A stretch of DNA of 43,413 nucleotides from Acidobacteriota bacterium (GCA_016213675.1 JACQZW010000040.1:1-43413); one strand, 5' to 3'; shown: positions 33,452 to 41,655, numbered from the stretch's first letter. Notes: generated by a model not told the origin, from the letters alone. Made by a program: numbers and translations.

Positions 33452-33459
33452 GCTACCAT
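33452..33459 (+). promoter_or_regulatory. Candidate -10 element (GCTACCAT) for the L,D-transpeptidase gene
   Basis: GCTACCAT overlaps the in-frame ATG at 33458. If it is the -10, transcription begins after that codon, so translation must start at the later ATG (33485). Confidence 0.4.
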
Positions 33460-33484
33460 GCGCGGCTTGGGGAGCTCGGGAGCC

Positions 33485-34321
33485 ATGGGCCGGAAGGTGA
33501 ACGGGAGTCGGTTGGGCGTGGGCTGGGTCGCGGCGCTCGCCGTCGTGCTGGCCTGGTGTGCCCAGCCGGTGGCCCAGGCCCGGTCGGCGCGCGAGTTCGG
33601 CGACGGCGAGCTCGGCGCCAGCCAAGCCCGCTATGGCCGGGTGAGCGACGCCCGCCGTCGCCAGGGCGCCAAGCTCGATGCGCTGTTCGCCAAGGCGGGC
33701 CTGACCTATCCGGCGCCGCTCCTGGTGCGGGCGTTCAAGCAGGAAGGTGTCCTGGAGCTGTGGGGCCTGTCCGCCGGGACGGGCCGGTACGTCGAGGTCG
33801 CGAGCTGGCCGTTCACCGGCTACTCGGGCGACCTCGGGCCGAAGCGGCGGCGGTGGGACCGCCAGATCCCCGAGGGGTTCTACCGGGTGGCGGGGTTCAA
33901 CGGCGCGTCGCGCTACCACCTGTCGCTGCTCGTCGACTACCCGAACGCGTCGGACCGCATCAAGTCGCAGGCGAAGCACCTGGGCAACAACATCTTCATC
34001 CACGGCGACGAGTGGACCTCGGGATGCATCCCGATCGGCAACCGCGCCATCGAGCTCCTCTACCTTCCGGTGTTGGACGCGACCGACGCCGGGCACGAGG
34101 TCCCGGTGCACCTCTTCCCCTGCCGCTTCGGCACGCCGTCGTGCGACCGGCTGCTCCGCTCGGTCGCCAAGGGCAAGCCGAAGCTCGAAGCGTTCTGGGA
34201 GAATCTGCGCGAGGGCGCGGAGGTGTTCGAGCGCACCGGCCTGCCCCCCGCGGTCCACGTGGCCCCCGACGGCCGCTACCTCATCGACCCTCTCGCGCCA
34301 CAGGCGGCCGAAGCGCCGTAA
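33485..34321 (+). CDS. L,D-transpeptidase (YkuD) family protein
   Basis: This is a 278-residue exported protein with a signal peptide (about 10-32, VAALAVVLAWCAQPVAQA). The catalytic YkuD core runs about 75-210. FIHGDEWTSGCIPIG gives the His (H173) and nucleophile Cys (C181) of the HxxxxxxSGCIP signature. Enzymes of this family form 3-3 cross-links in peptidoglycan or attach proteins to it, in the periplasm. Residues after about 215 are not typical and may bind a partner. The frame is open from 33458, but the -10 element covering that ATG makes 33485 more likely. It converges with a small secreted gene 45 bp away. Confidence 0.9.
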   Translation: MGRKVNGSRLGVGWVAALAVVLAWCAQPVAQARSAREFGDGELGASQARYGRVSDARRRQGAKLDALFAKAGLTYPAPLLVRAFKQEGVLELWGLSAGTGRYVEVASWPFTGYSGDLGPKRRRWDRQIPEGFYRVAGFNGASRYHLSLLVDYPNASDRIKSQAKHLGNNIFIHGDEWTSGCIPIGNRAIELLYLPVLDATDAGHEVPVHLFPCRFGTPSCDRLLRSVAKGKPKLEAFWENLREGAEVFERTGLPPAVHVAPDGRYLIDPLAPQAAEAP

Positions 34322-34366
34322 CCCGCCTCGGGGAGTCGCTGTCCGGCCGAGTGCCTGCCTGTCGCC

Positions 34367-34870
34367 TCAGCGCCCCGGTCCGCCGACCCCTACCGCAGCA
34401 GGGCTGAACCCTGACAGGCCGCCGAGGCGCGTGAGCTGCCCGCCCACGACTTGAACGCTGACGCCGCCTCTGAGGTTGTAGGTTCCGTCCGGGCACAGGC
34501 GCCGTTCCGCCCCGGTTACGAGGTAGAGCCGGTTCTTGACCAGCTCGACCGCCTCGCCGCCGGCCAGCAGAGCGCGGAGGGCGATCCCCGGCGGTTCCGG
34601 TTGAGGATCGAACACTTTCCGCATCATGGGTGGCTTGACCAGCCTCCCCGCTTTCACCGAGAGCCGCCCGCCTGACCGGAGCGCGAAGCTCCCGTCGCCC
34701 GACAGGTGCAGGGCGCCGTCGGCGCCGGGCAGGTACAGCTTGCCTTCGAGGGCGAACGCCCGCGTTCCATCTGCGAGTGCGTATTCCTCGATGGTGATGC
34801 CCGCCGATGCGGAAGCTGCCACCAGCAGGACGGCCATGACGACGACCGGTGCCATTCGGATCCACTTCAT
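34367..34870 (-). CDS. Secreted hypothetical protein with FDPQPEPPG motif
   Basis: This is a 167-residue protein with a signal peptide (about 5-23, APVVVMAVLLVAASASAG). It has a repetitive beta-rich region (ADGTRAFALEGKLYLPGADG, GDGSFALRSGGRLSVKAG), then KVFDPQPEPPG, and later LCPDGTYNLRGGVSVQVVGG. I recall the FDPQPEPP stretch from small unannotated bacterial proteins, but no function. The short G-rich strands suggest a beta-solenoid or stacked hairpins. AAAGGAGATG precedes the start. The upstream gap (34871-35190) carries tandem repeats. Confidence 0.7.
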   Translation of the reverse strand: MKWIRMAPVVVMAVLLVAASASAGITIEEYALADGTRAFALEGKLYLPGADGALHLSGDGSFALRSGGRLSVKAGRLVKPPMMRKVFDPQPEPPGIALRALLAGGEAVELVKNRLYLVTGAERRLCPDGTYNLRGGVSVQVVGGQLTRLGGLSGFSPAAVGVGGPGR

Positions 34871-35040
34871 GGAGCATCTCCTTTCGCTCCCTCGCCGGTG
34901 CTGCGTCGTTGCCGACGGCCCGGACCGGACGGCCTCGGGAACACTCTATCCGGGCTCTCCAACAGCACCAACGTTACGGCTTCGGCCCATCGCACAGGCC
35001 AGGCGTCCATGGCCTCGCACGCCGCCCCCGGCCGTGTGGC

Positions 35041-35103
35041 AACGACAGCGACGACAGCAGCGACAGCAACGACAGCAAGGACAGCAAGGACAGGAACGGC
35101 AGC
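35041..35103. repeat. 9-bp tandem array followed by an inverted match
   Basis: Seven 9-bp units (AACGACAGC and close variants) lie in the 320-bp gap between the FDPQPEPPG-protein gene and the 3' end of the kinase gene. ACAGCAAGGAC inside the array (35072-35082, 35081-35091) is the exact inverse of GTCCTTGCTGT at 35114-35124, so a hairpin is possible. A short CTTCACAGC repeat follows at about 35129-35149. The rest of the gap shows nothing recognisable. Confidence 0.8.
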
Positions 35104-35190
35104 GCCGACGAAGGTCCTTGCTGTTTCTGCTTCACAGCTTCACAGCTTCAAAGCCTCAGGGTCGGGTGGGTGGGGTGCTGTCCCCGTCTT

Positions 35191-38019
35191 CTACTCCTTG
35201 ACTTGCTCGACCAGCCAGAGGTCGCCGGCCGTCTCGGCGCTCTCGAAGACGATCTCGTCGCCGCGCGGCGACCAGGCGGGGTAGCGCACGTAGCTGGTCG
35301 AGGGCTCGTTGTGGGTGAGCCGGCGACGAACGCCGCTGCGAACCGAGACCCACCACAGGTCCCAGGTCCCGTCGTGCAGCCGGACGTAGGCCACCTTGTC
35401 GCCGTCGGGCGAGAACGAGGTGGGCCAGTTCTTGCCCGGCTCGTCGGTGAGGCGGCGGACCTCGCCGCCGTCGGCGGACAGGAGCACGACGTGGTCGTCG
35501 TCGCCGCGTCGGAGCTCGGCGGCGAGGAGCCTCCCGTCGGGCGACCAGCAGGGGAACCCCAGCATCTCGGCGTCGAAGGAGACCTGGCGGGTGTGGGTGC
35601 CGTCGACGTCGGCGACCCACAGGTTGGCCGGCCCGCCCTTCACCGCGACGTGGTAGGCGATGCGGGTTCCGTCGGGCGACAGCCTGACGGCGTCGGCGCC
35701 GGGTTCGAGCGGGGCGAGCCGCGCCTCGCCGCTGCCGTCGGTCCTGACCGACCACAGCGACCACGGCCCGTCGCGGTCGGAGAGGAAGACGACCCGGCGG
35801 CCGTCCGGCGTCCAGCTCGCCCCGGTGTCGGCGTGGGGATCGACGGTGAGTTGTCGGAGGTCGGTCCCGTCGCGGCGCATCAGGAAGATGTCGCGGCTCG
35901 AGCCGATCTGCCAGCGGTCGAACGCCAGCCGCTCGCCGTCGGGCGAGAAGGCGGGGCGGTTGTTGCGGCCGCTGCCCTGGGTGAGCGGGCGAGGCGCGGC
36001 GACCGGCGCCCCGGTCCGCGGGTCGAGGGGCAGCGACCACAGGTTGGATGCCGTCGCGAGGGCGGTGTAGACCAGCCGGCGGCCGTCGGGCGAGATCGCG
36101 AAGTGACGCACCGACGCACCGCCGGCGGTCAGCACCTCGGCAGGCTGCCCCCTGGGCGTTCCGGACGACGGGTCGACCTCGATCCGCCAGACGCCGTAGC
36201 GCTCGCCAGCAGTCACCGCCGAGAAATGCAGCAACCGCCCGTCGGGCGAGATCTCGGGGTCGAACGCGACGAAGCCCTCCAGCACGACGGGCACGAAGCC
36301 GGAGCCATCGGCCGCGACCGACCACAGGCGGGACCGCTGGCGGTCGGAGGCGGTGAAGAAGAGTCGGTCGCCGTCGGGCGACCAGATCGGGGCGCCATGC
36401 CCGCCCGGCGGCTCGCCGGGCCGGGTGACCTGGCGCGGGTTCTGCCCGTCGGCATCGACGAGCCACAGGGTCGAGGGCGGCAGGGCCGCGGTCGCGTTCG
36501 CCGACAGGGTGGCGGTCGCGTCGGAGGAAAAGGCGAGCCGTCGGCCGTCCGGCGACCAGGCCGGGTGGGACCCGAACTCGGTCAGTTGCCGCGGGGTGCC
36601 GCCGAGGGCGGGGATCGCCCAGATGCCGCCGCGCCGGGCGGAGTAGAAGGCGATCAGCCGGCCGTCGGGCGACCAGGCCGGCTGGAAGTTCGACCCGCCG
36701 TCGGCGGTGACCTGCACCTCACGGCTGCCGGCGGCGAACTGCAGCACGAAGAGCTCGAACGAGCCGCCGCGGTTGGCCGCGAAGGCGAGCGAGCCGCCGT
36801 CGGGCGAGAAGCCGGGGTCGAGCTCGAGCCGCGGCCACGCCGTCACCTGGACGGGTCCGCCGTACCGCGCCGGCGCCGGCCGCGTGCTGCGCCACAGGCC
36901 GGCGGCCAGGGCCGCGGCGAGCAGCAGGGCGCCGAGCGCGCCGAGCTGCCACAGCCGCGTCCACCGTCGGACCATCGGTGTCGGGCCGATCCACGACAGG
37001 CTCGAGGCGGCCGTCGACGAGCCGGTGAGCGCGGCGACGGCGTCGCCGGCGCGCGGAACGCGGCGGGCCGGCTCGGGGTCGAGGCAGCGGCGGATGACCC
37101 GCTCCCACCGGCGGTCGAGCCCGGGGCGCAGCGACCGCGCCGACGGGGCGTCGTCGCGGATCCGCTTGAGCATCGTCGCCATCGGGGTGTCCGCCTCGTG
37201 CGGGCGGTGGCCGGTGACCATCTCGAACATCACGACGCCGAGGGCGTAGACGTCGGCGGCCGTCGTGACGGTCTGCCCCAACGCCTGCTCCGGCGCCATG
37301 TAGTCCGCGGTGCCGACGACGTTGTGCTCGTCGGTCAACTGCGGCCCCGACGAGTCGGCGGCCGGGTCCGGCATCGCCAGGCCGAAGTCGGTGACCACGA
37401 CCCGGACGCCGCCCTCGTCGGCGGGAGCGGGCTCCAGCGTTACGTTGGACGGCTTGAAGTCACGGTGGACGACCCCCGCCGCGTGGGCGGCGTCGAGTGC
37501 CGCGGCCATCTGCGCGACCAGCGGCAGCGCCTCGGCGGGCGACATGACCCCCACCGCCGCCAGGCGTTCGGCGAGGGTCTCGCCGTGGAGCAGCTCCATC
37601 GACAGCCCGGTGACCTCCTGCTCCCGGCCGAACGCGTCGGTCCAGCGGTGGCGGAAGACGTCGAAGATCCGGCACACGTTGCGGTGGGTGACCTGGCGGG
37701 CGAGGGCGATCTCGCGGCGCAGGCGGTCGAGGGCCTTCGGCGCGGCGGCGAGCTCGGGGCGGAGGATCTTCAAGGCGACGGCGGCGCCGAGCTCGAGGTC
37801 CTCGGCCTCGTAGACCTCGCCCATGCCGCCGTGGGCGATGAACCGCACGACCCGGAAGCGGCCGCCCAGGTCCTGGCCGCGCATCAGCGCCGGGCCGCGT
37901 TGGGCCGGTGAGGGCGTGCCCGGAGGAGGCATCGTGGTGCGGAGCTCCTCGTCGCAGGAACCTTCGTCCCGCGGGGGGGGCCCGGGTGTGTCGGGCGCGC
38001 CGTCGAGAGGATCGGCCAT
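35191..38019 (-). CDS. Membrane-anchored Ser/Thr protein kinase with WD40-like (PD40/TolB) beta-propeller
   Basis: This is a 942-residue protein. A Pro-rich N-terminus precedes a Hanks-type kinase domain (about 54-330) with G-loop GGMGEV (64-69), K84, catalytic HRDFKPSN (185-192), DFG (211-213) and APE (242-244). All catalytic residues are present. One membrane helix follows (about 357-377). The outer half (about 390-940) consists of many PD40/WD40-like blades, each with a SPDG or closely related turn (SPDGRRLAFSS, SPDGRLIAFYS), typical of TolB-like propellers. The kinase is cytoplasmic and the propeller periplasmic, so it probably senses envelope ligands and phosphorylates internal proteins. 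This fusion is characteristic of Acidobacteriota and relatives. GCTACACT at 38039-38046 is the likely -10. Confidence 0.93.
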   Translation of the reverse strand: MADPLDGAPDTPGPPPRDEGSCDEELRTTMPPPGTPSPAQRGPALMRGQDLGGRFRVVRFIAHGGMGEVYEAEDLELGAAVALKILRPELAAAPKALDRLRREIALARQVTHRNVCRIFDVFRHRWTDAFGREQEVTGLSMELLHGETLAERLAAVGVMSPAEALPLVAQMAAALDAAHAAGVVHRDFKPSNVTLEPAPADEGGVRVVVTDFGLAMPDPAADSSGPQLTDEHNVVGTADYMAPEQALGQTVTTAADVYALGVVMFEMVTGHRPHEADTPMATMLKRIRDDAPSARSLRPGLDRRWERVIRRCLDPEPARRVPRAGDAVAALTGSSTAASSLSWIGPTPMVRRWTRLWQLGALGALLLAAALAAGLWRSTRPAPARYGGPVQVTAWPRLELDPGFSPDGGSLAFAANRGGSFELFVLQFAAGSREVQVTADGGSNFQPAWSPDGRLIAFYSARRGGIWAIPALGGTPRQLTEFGSHPAWSPDGRRLAFSSDATATLSANATAALPPSTLWLVDADGQNPRQVTRPGEPPGGHGAPIWSPDGDRLFFTASDRQRSRLWSVAADGSGFVPVVLEGFVAFDPEISPDGRLLHFSAVTAGERYGVWRIEVDPSSGTPRGQPAEVLTAGGASVRHFAISPDGRRLVYTALATASNLWSLPLDPRTGAPVAAPRPLTQGSGRNNRPAFSPDGERLAFDRWQIGSSRDIFLMRRDGTDLRQLTVDPHADTGASWTPDGRRVVFLSDRDGPWSLWSVRTDGSGEARLAPLEPGADAVRLSPDGTRIAYHVAVKGGPANLWVADVDGTHTRQVSFDAEMLGFPCWSPDGRLLAAELRRGDDDHVVLLSADGGEVRRLTDEPGKNWPTSFSPDGDKVAYVRLHDGTWDLWWVSVRSGVRRRLTHNEPSTSYVRYPAWSPRGDEIVFESAETAGDLWLVEQVKE

Positions 38020-38038
38020 GTGCGGGTTTCCTGCCCGC

Positions 38039-38046
38039 AGTGTAGC
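38039..38046 (-). promoter_or_regulatory. Candidate -10 element (GCTACACT) for the kinase gene
   Basis: The minus strand reads GCTACACT 19 bp before the kinase ATG. It is identical to the octamer before the HD-GYP gene. The short leader could fold GCGGG with CCCGC. Confidence 0.45.
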
Positions 38047-38055
38047 CCGAACGAG

Positions 38056-39696
38056 CTACGGCGCCGGCGTCGGTGTCGGCGTGGGCGCCGGGGCCTTGAC
38101 CCGGTCGCCGGCGCCCTTGACGATCGCGCGGTACCACTCGTCGGGGTACTTCGGGTGCGTGACGTGGCCCTGGGCGTCGCGGACGTTGCCGTCGAGGTAC
38201 TTCCAGAGCAGGAACTCGCCGAGCTTGCGCCAGCGCGCCGTGACCATCTCGCCCTGCGTGCCCGAGTACGCCGTCAGGTAGTCCCGCCCGAGCTGCGGCG
38301 CCTGCTCGTACAGCTTGAGCGCCGCCTTCTCGACGTCGGCCTGGTCGCCGAGGAAGCGGCCCTCGAGCTCGCGCTGGACCTGCTGGATGTCGACGATCAT
38401 GTCGGAGTAGCGCGAGTACGCCCAGTTGGACACGAAGTTGAACGTCCAGAACGCCGAGCTCCACGAGAACTCGGAGAACTTCGCGGTGCCGGCGGCCCAG
38501 CTCTTCGGCGCCTCGCGGATGCCGCAGTAGAACGGCACGTAGACCGTCGAGTAGGTGTCGTCGACGCCGAACCAGAAGACGCCGCCGATCGGGTCGGGGA
38601 GCCTGTCGCGCGACTGGGCGACGAAGGAGAACCCGGTCTGCTGCGTCGAGATCGCCCGCTCGTGCACGTACGGCTTGCCGTCGACCTCCCAGGTCATCGG
38701 CCGCCACCGGTAGGGGCAGGCGAACGGGCCGGCGCCGACGTCCTTGGTCATGTCGAACGGGGTGTCCTCGAAGTGGTCGCGCATCAGCTCCATGACGTCG
38801 TGGACCGACAGCTTCTTGTCCGGCTTGACCCACAGTGGCAGGCGCTTGTCCATCGTGAAGCCGTCGACGTAGTCCGGGGTCAGCCCGGCCGACGGCGCGG
38901 CGCGGTTGAACACGCTCCACACCCGCGCCTCGCAGAAGCGCAGGGCGCCGAAGTCGAGCGGCGCGTAGGTGTCGGCGAAGGAAAACTCCTCGTCCTTGCC
39001 GGCAAACCACCCCTTGTCGCGGGCGAAGGAGATGACGTTCTTGGAGTACAGGCAGTTGGCCGGGTCGTTCTGCGGGAAGGTGCGGATCCGCGCCTGGTTG
39101 GCGTGGCCGGAGATCATCCCGTCGGGGACGCGGCGGGCGACCCACACCGCGCCCGTGGTCTTCTCGCCGGTGCCGATGATCTCCATGATCCAGACTTCCT
39201 TGGGATCGGAGATCGAAAAGGACTCGCCGGATGAGGCGTAGCCGTGCTCGGCGACCAGCCGGCCGATCACCTGGATCGCCTCGCGGGCGGTGGCGGCACG
39301 TTCCAAGGCGAGGAACATCAGCGAGCCGTAGTCGAGGATCCCCGACGGTCCCTCGAGCTCCTTGCGGCCCCCGTACGTCGTCTCGCCGACGGCGACCTGC
39401 TTCTCGTTCATGTTGCCGACCACCCAGTGGGTCCGCGCGGCCTGCGGGATGCGGCCGAGGAACTTGCCGGTGTCCCACTCGACGATGTCGCGCATCGCAC
39501 CGGGGCCGTACTGCCCGCCGGGGATGAGGACCAGCTCGCCGTAGAACTCGTGCGAGTCGGCGGCGTAGGTGATCATCGACGAGCCGTCGGCCGACGCCCC
39601 CTTGGTGACCAGGATGTTGGTGCAGGCGTCCGACGGGGCGGGCATGCCGGCGACGGCGGTGGCGACGACGAGCGCGACGAGCAGAGCCTTCCGCAT
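38056..39696 (-). CDS. Secreted C69-family dipeptidase
   Basis: This 546-residue protein belongs to peptidase family C69 (Ntn hydrolases such as PepD of lactobacilli). A signal peptide (about 1-24) ends directly before C25 in SDACTNILVTKGASADGS. In Ntn hydrolases the nucleophile must be the new N-terminus, and here signal cleavage would expose it. Further family blocks are MITYAADSHEFYGELV, HWVVGNMNEKQVAVGETTYG, SISDPKEVWIMEIIGTG and SGHANQARIRTFP. The predicted role is periplasmic hydrolysis of dipeptides. ATG 39696 is preferred over an upstream frame start at 39708 because GTGGAGGGAACC gives a good ribosome-binding site. The C-terminus is a (Thr-Pro)n stretch. A GCTACCAT box is at 39742-39749. 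Confidence 0.92.
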   Translation of the reverse strand: MRKALLVALVVATAVAGMPAPSDACTNILVTKGASADGSSMITYAADSHEFYGELVLIPGGQYGPGAMRDIVEWDTGKFLGRIPQAARTHWVVGNMNEKQVAVGETTYGGRKELEGPSGILDYGSLMFLALERAATAREAIQVIGRLVAEHGYASSGESFSISDPKEVWIMEIIGTGEKTTGAVWVARRVPDGMISGHANQARIRTFPQNDPANCLYSKNVISFARDKGWFAGKDEEFSFADTYAPLDFGALRFCEARVWSVFNRAAPSAGLTPDYVDGFTMDKRLPLWVKPDKKLSVHDVMELMRDHFEDTPFDMTKDVGAGPFACPYRWRPMTWEVDGKPYVHERAISTQQTGFSFVAQSRDRLPDPIGGVFWFGVDDTYSTVYVPFYCGIREAPKSWAAGTAKFSEFSWSSAFWTFNFVSNWAYSRYSDMIVDIQQVQRELEGRFLGDQADVEKAALKLYEQAPQLGRDYLTAYSGTQGEMVTARWRKLGEFLLWKYLDGNVRDAQGHVTHPKYPDEWYRAIVKGAGDRVKAPAPTPTPTPAP

Positions 39697-39741
39697 GGTT
39701 CCCTCCACAGTGGGACCGGCGCGACGGCCGGCCCGCCGCAG

Positions 39742-39749
39742 ATGGTAGC
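39742..39749 (-). promoter_or_regulatory. Candidate -10 element (GCTACCAT) for the C69 dipeptidase gene
   Basis: The minus strand carries GCTACCAT 45 bp before the ATG at 39696. It lies in the 73-bp gap after the selenoprotein gene. Confidence 0.4.
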
Positions 39750-39769
39750 AGGGGCGCTGCGAGTCGTGG

Positions 39770-40864
39770 CTACGACCCGGGGCGGGTAAGGCGGCGACGG
39801 ACCTGGTGGCCCGCGGGCGGCTGCGCAGCGAGCGCGGCCCGCACCGGGACCGAGCACGTCAGCGCGAGGCCGTCTTCGGAGGTGCCGGCGAAGGTGAGCG
39901 TGCCGGTCTGCGGCCCGGGCGGGAGGTCCGCGACGCGGACGGCGACGGTCGCCTCGCCGGGGAGCGCACCGGCGGGCGTGACCTCGAGCCACGGGACGTC
40001 GGCGGCGGCGGTCCAGGTGACGACGTGTGGGCCGGCCAGCGCGACGGTCGCGACGGCGCTCGCCGGCTGCCCGGGGACGACGGTGAGCTCGAGCGCGGCC
40101 GGCGTCGCGAGCAGCGCGGCCGGCGCGGCGAGGGCGGCCTGCAGCATGTCCCAGCCGCCGGTGTGGCCGAGCGGCCGAAAGTCCACGACGGCAACCGCGT
40201 GGACGGCGTCCCAACTCTCCAGGTCCAGCGGATCGGTGTCGAGGACGAAGCCGGCGGAGGCGCCGGGCGCGAGCGGCTGGAAGACGGCGATGCGCAGCGC
40301 CGCCCGGACCGCGCGGCCGGTGACGCCCACCTGGACGTTCTCCCACACCAGGGCGTGGACCGCGGCCTCGTTGGCCGCGACGGAGAGCGTGTCGTCGGCG
40401 AGGTTTGCGACGCGGGCGTAGATGCGCAGGGTGTTGCCGACGCGGCGCGACCACGCCTCCACCCGGGCCTGCGGCGGGCGGGCCAGCTCGGCGTCGACGA
40501 TCGACCGGTACACGCTCGCGAACGCGACTGCGCCGTTGCTGATGCGGGCGCCGCTGTCGGCCATGACGAGCGGCAGGTAGATGGTCGGAGAGCCGGTGTA
40601 CGCCGCGCGCCACTGGTCGAGCCGGGTCCCGAGCGGGTGGTCGACGTCGTGCTCGAGGAAGACGACCGGCCGATCCGCGTACTCCTGTGCGAGCTGCTCG
40701 ACCGCCTGACCGGCGGTCCGGCAGATCGGTCAGGTGGGCCGCATGAACTCCTCGAACACCACGAGCCGCGGCTCGACGGCCTGCGCGGCGCACGGCGAGG
40801 GGAGCAGCGCCAGCGCCGTCGCCACGATCGTCGCAAGCGTCGAGCCGACACGGAGTACTCGCAT
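39770..40864 (-). CDS. Candidate selenoprotein: secreted thioredoxin-fold protein (UPIC motif), Omp28-like, with BACON-like C-terminus
   Basis: Read through an in-frame TGA (codon 45, 40730-40732), this is a 364-residue protein. A signal peptide (about 1-28, ending CAAQA) is followed by a thioredoxin-like domain (about 30-130): LVVFEEFMRPT, then U45-P-I-C48, then RTAGQAVEQLAQEYADRPVV, with a candidate cis-Pro in GSPTIYLP (P93). A central beta domain (about 130-250) and a BACON-like module (about 258-342, VPWLEVTPAGALPGEATV) follow. Without read-through the upstream part would be a 44-residue peptide that ends exactly in a redox motif. The downstream part would lack both signal peptide and start context (first ATG at 40564). 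The TGA replaces the first Cys of CxxC, the commonest selenocysteine position, and a SECIS-like hairpin follows. The gene lies 26 bp after the DUF1579 stop. Confidence 0.82.
40701..40732 (-). promoter_or_regulatory. SECIS-like element directly downstream of the in-frame UGA
   Basis: Counting the U of UGA as base 1, bases 16-21 (ACCGCC) pair with 27-32 (GGCGGU) around a 5-base loop GGUCA (bases 22-26). This gives a 6-bp perfect upper stem. The loop begins with G, as bacterial SECIS models require. The GGUC sits at bases 22-25, the same place as in the E. coli fdhF SECIS as I recall its sequence. Hairpin coordinates are 40701-40717 and the UGA is 40730-40732. Confidence 0.78.
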
Positions 40865-40890
40865 GGCGGAGAGCTTACCGCACCGGCCTG

Positions 40891-41484
40891 TCAGCGGCGG
40901 CGGTAGGTGAACACGGCCGACCGATACTCGCGGCCCGAGGCGTCGGCGCGGAACGCCTCCATGGTCCAGGTCCGCTCGTCGACCTCGGTCTCCACGGTGC
41001 GGATCGTGCGGATCGTGCCGCCCACCGGGTCCGGGCTGTCGCTGGTGAAGGTCAGGACCTTGCCGGCCGGGTCGGCGCTGCCCTCGGAGTGGAGGATTGC
41101 GGTGCCGGAGTCGTCGATCCAGGTGGAGACGTAGCGCCGGCGAATCTTGTCGAACCCTGCGACGCCGACGGCCTGGTAGGTGCCGCTCGGGGAGGACACC
41201 TCGAAGCGCTCCTCGAAGTAGCGTCCGCCGAGGATCGCCTGCCACTCCGATCGGCCCGCCGACTCGCGCGGCGTCGCGCCCGGCGCCGACCACGAGCGCA
41301 CCGCCACGTCCCAGCTCCCGACCCGGCGCGCCAGGACGGCGTGCTCCGGCCCGGGCGTGCCGTAGGCGGCCCATGCCTCCGCCCTGGTCGGCGTGGGTGA
41401 CGGGGCTGGAGCTTCCTGCGCGAGGACCGGCGCGGCGACGATGGCGACGAGCGCGGCGAGGGAGGTGGTCGAGGCGAGGCGCAT
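40891..41484 (-). CDS. Secreted DUF1579-family protein (copy 2)
   Basis: This is a 197-residue protein with a signal peptide (about 1-23, VAIVAAPVLAQ). DUF1579 blocks are present: HAVLARRVGSWDVAVRSWSA, SEWQAILGGRYFEERFEVSS, GVAGFDKIRRRYVSTWIDDS and a closing YRSAVFTYRRR. It is a paralogue of the protein at 9952-10554. The ATG at 41484 has GGAGGAACCC upstream. The candidate selenoprotein gene starts 26 bp after its stop codon and probably shares its transcript. The frame is open far upstream (to about 43311), but that part is a shadow. Confidence 0.88.
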   Translation of the reverse strand: MRLASTTSLAALVAIVAAPVLAQEAPAPSPTPTRAEAWAAYGTPGPEHAVLARRVGSWDVAVRSWSAPGATPRESAGRSEWQAILGGRYFEERFEVSSPSGTYQAVGVAGFDKIRRRYVSTWIDDSGTAILHSEGSADPAGKVLTFTSDSPDPVGGTIRTIRTVETEVDERTWTMEAFRADASGREYRSAVFTYRRR

Positions 41485-41655
41485 GGGTTCCTCCGTGGCC
41501 GACATGATGACAGGGTCCCGGTTGCTCCTGGCCTGTCCGGCGGTGACAATGCCCGCCGACATGTCGACAAGCCTTCCCCCGCTGGGTGCGCCGCTGTGGG
41601 AGCCGGCGCCCGCGACCGGCGCAACCTCCCCGCGTCTCGTGGCGGGAGGCCCGGC

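Noticed and set aside
34849..37911. Long plus-strand ORF of 1,020 codons opposite the kinase gene
   Set aside because: It is an antisense shadow produced by high GC, with low-complexity composition. The opposite frame has full kinase motifs.
38060..38100. Microsatellite at the end of the C69 gene
   Set aside because: It encodes the in-frame Thr-Pro tail of the dipeptidase and is a normal coding low-complexity end.
39770..40564. Independent gene starting at ATG 40564
   Set aside because: It lacks a signal peptide and ribosome-binding site and begins inside the thioredoxin domain; the frame continues upstream through TGA with coherent protein sequence.
39770..40864. TGA as a nonsense mutation making a pseudogene
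   Set aside because: Possible, but the position in CxxC, the SECIS-like hairpin and the otherwise intact frame fit selenocysteine better; kept as the main alternative.
40730..41374. ORF ending at the in-frame TGA, read as a separate gene
   Set aside because: Its real start is ATG 40864, and the 44 codons up to TGA make sense only as the N-terminus of the longer selenoprotein.
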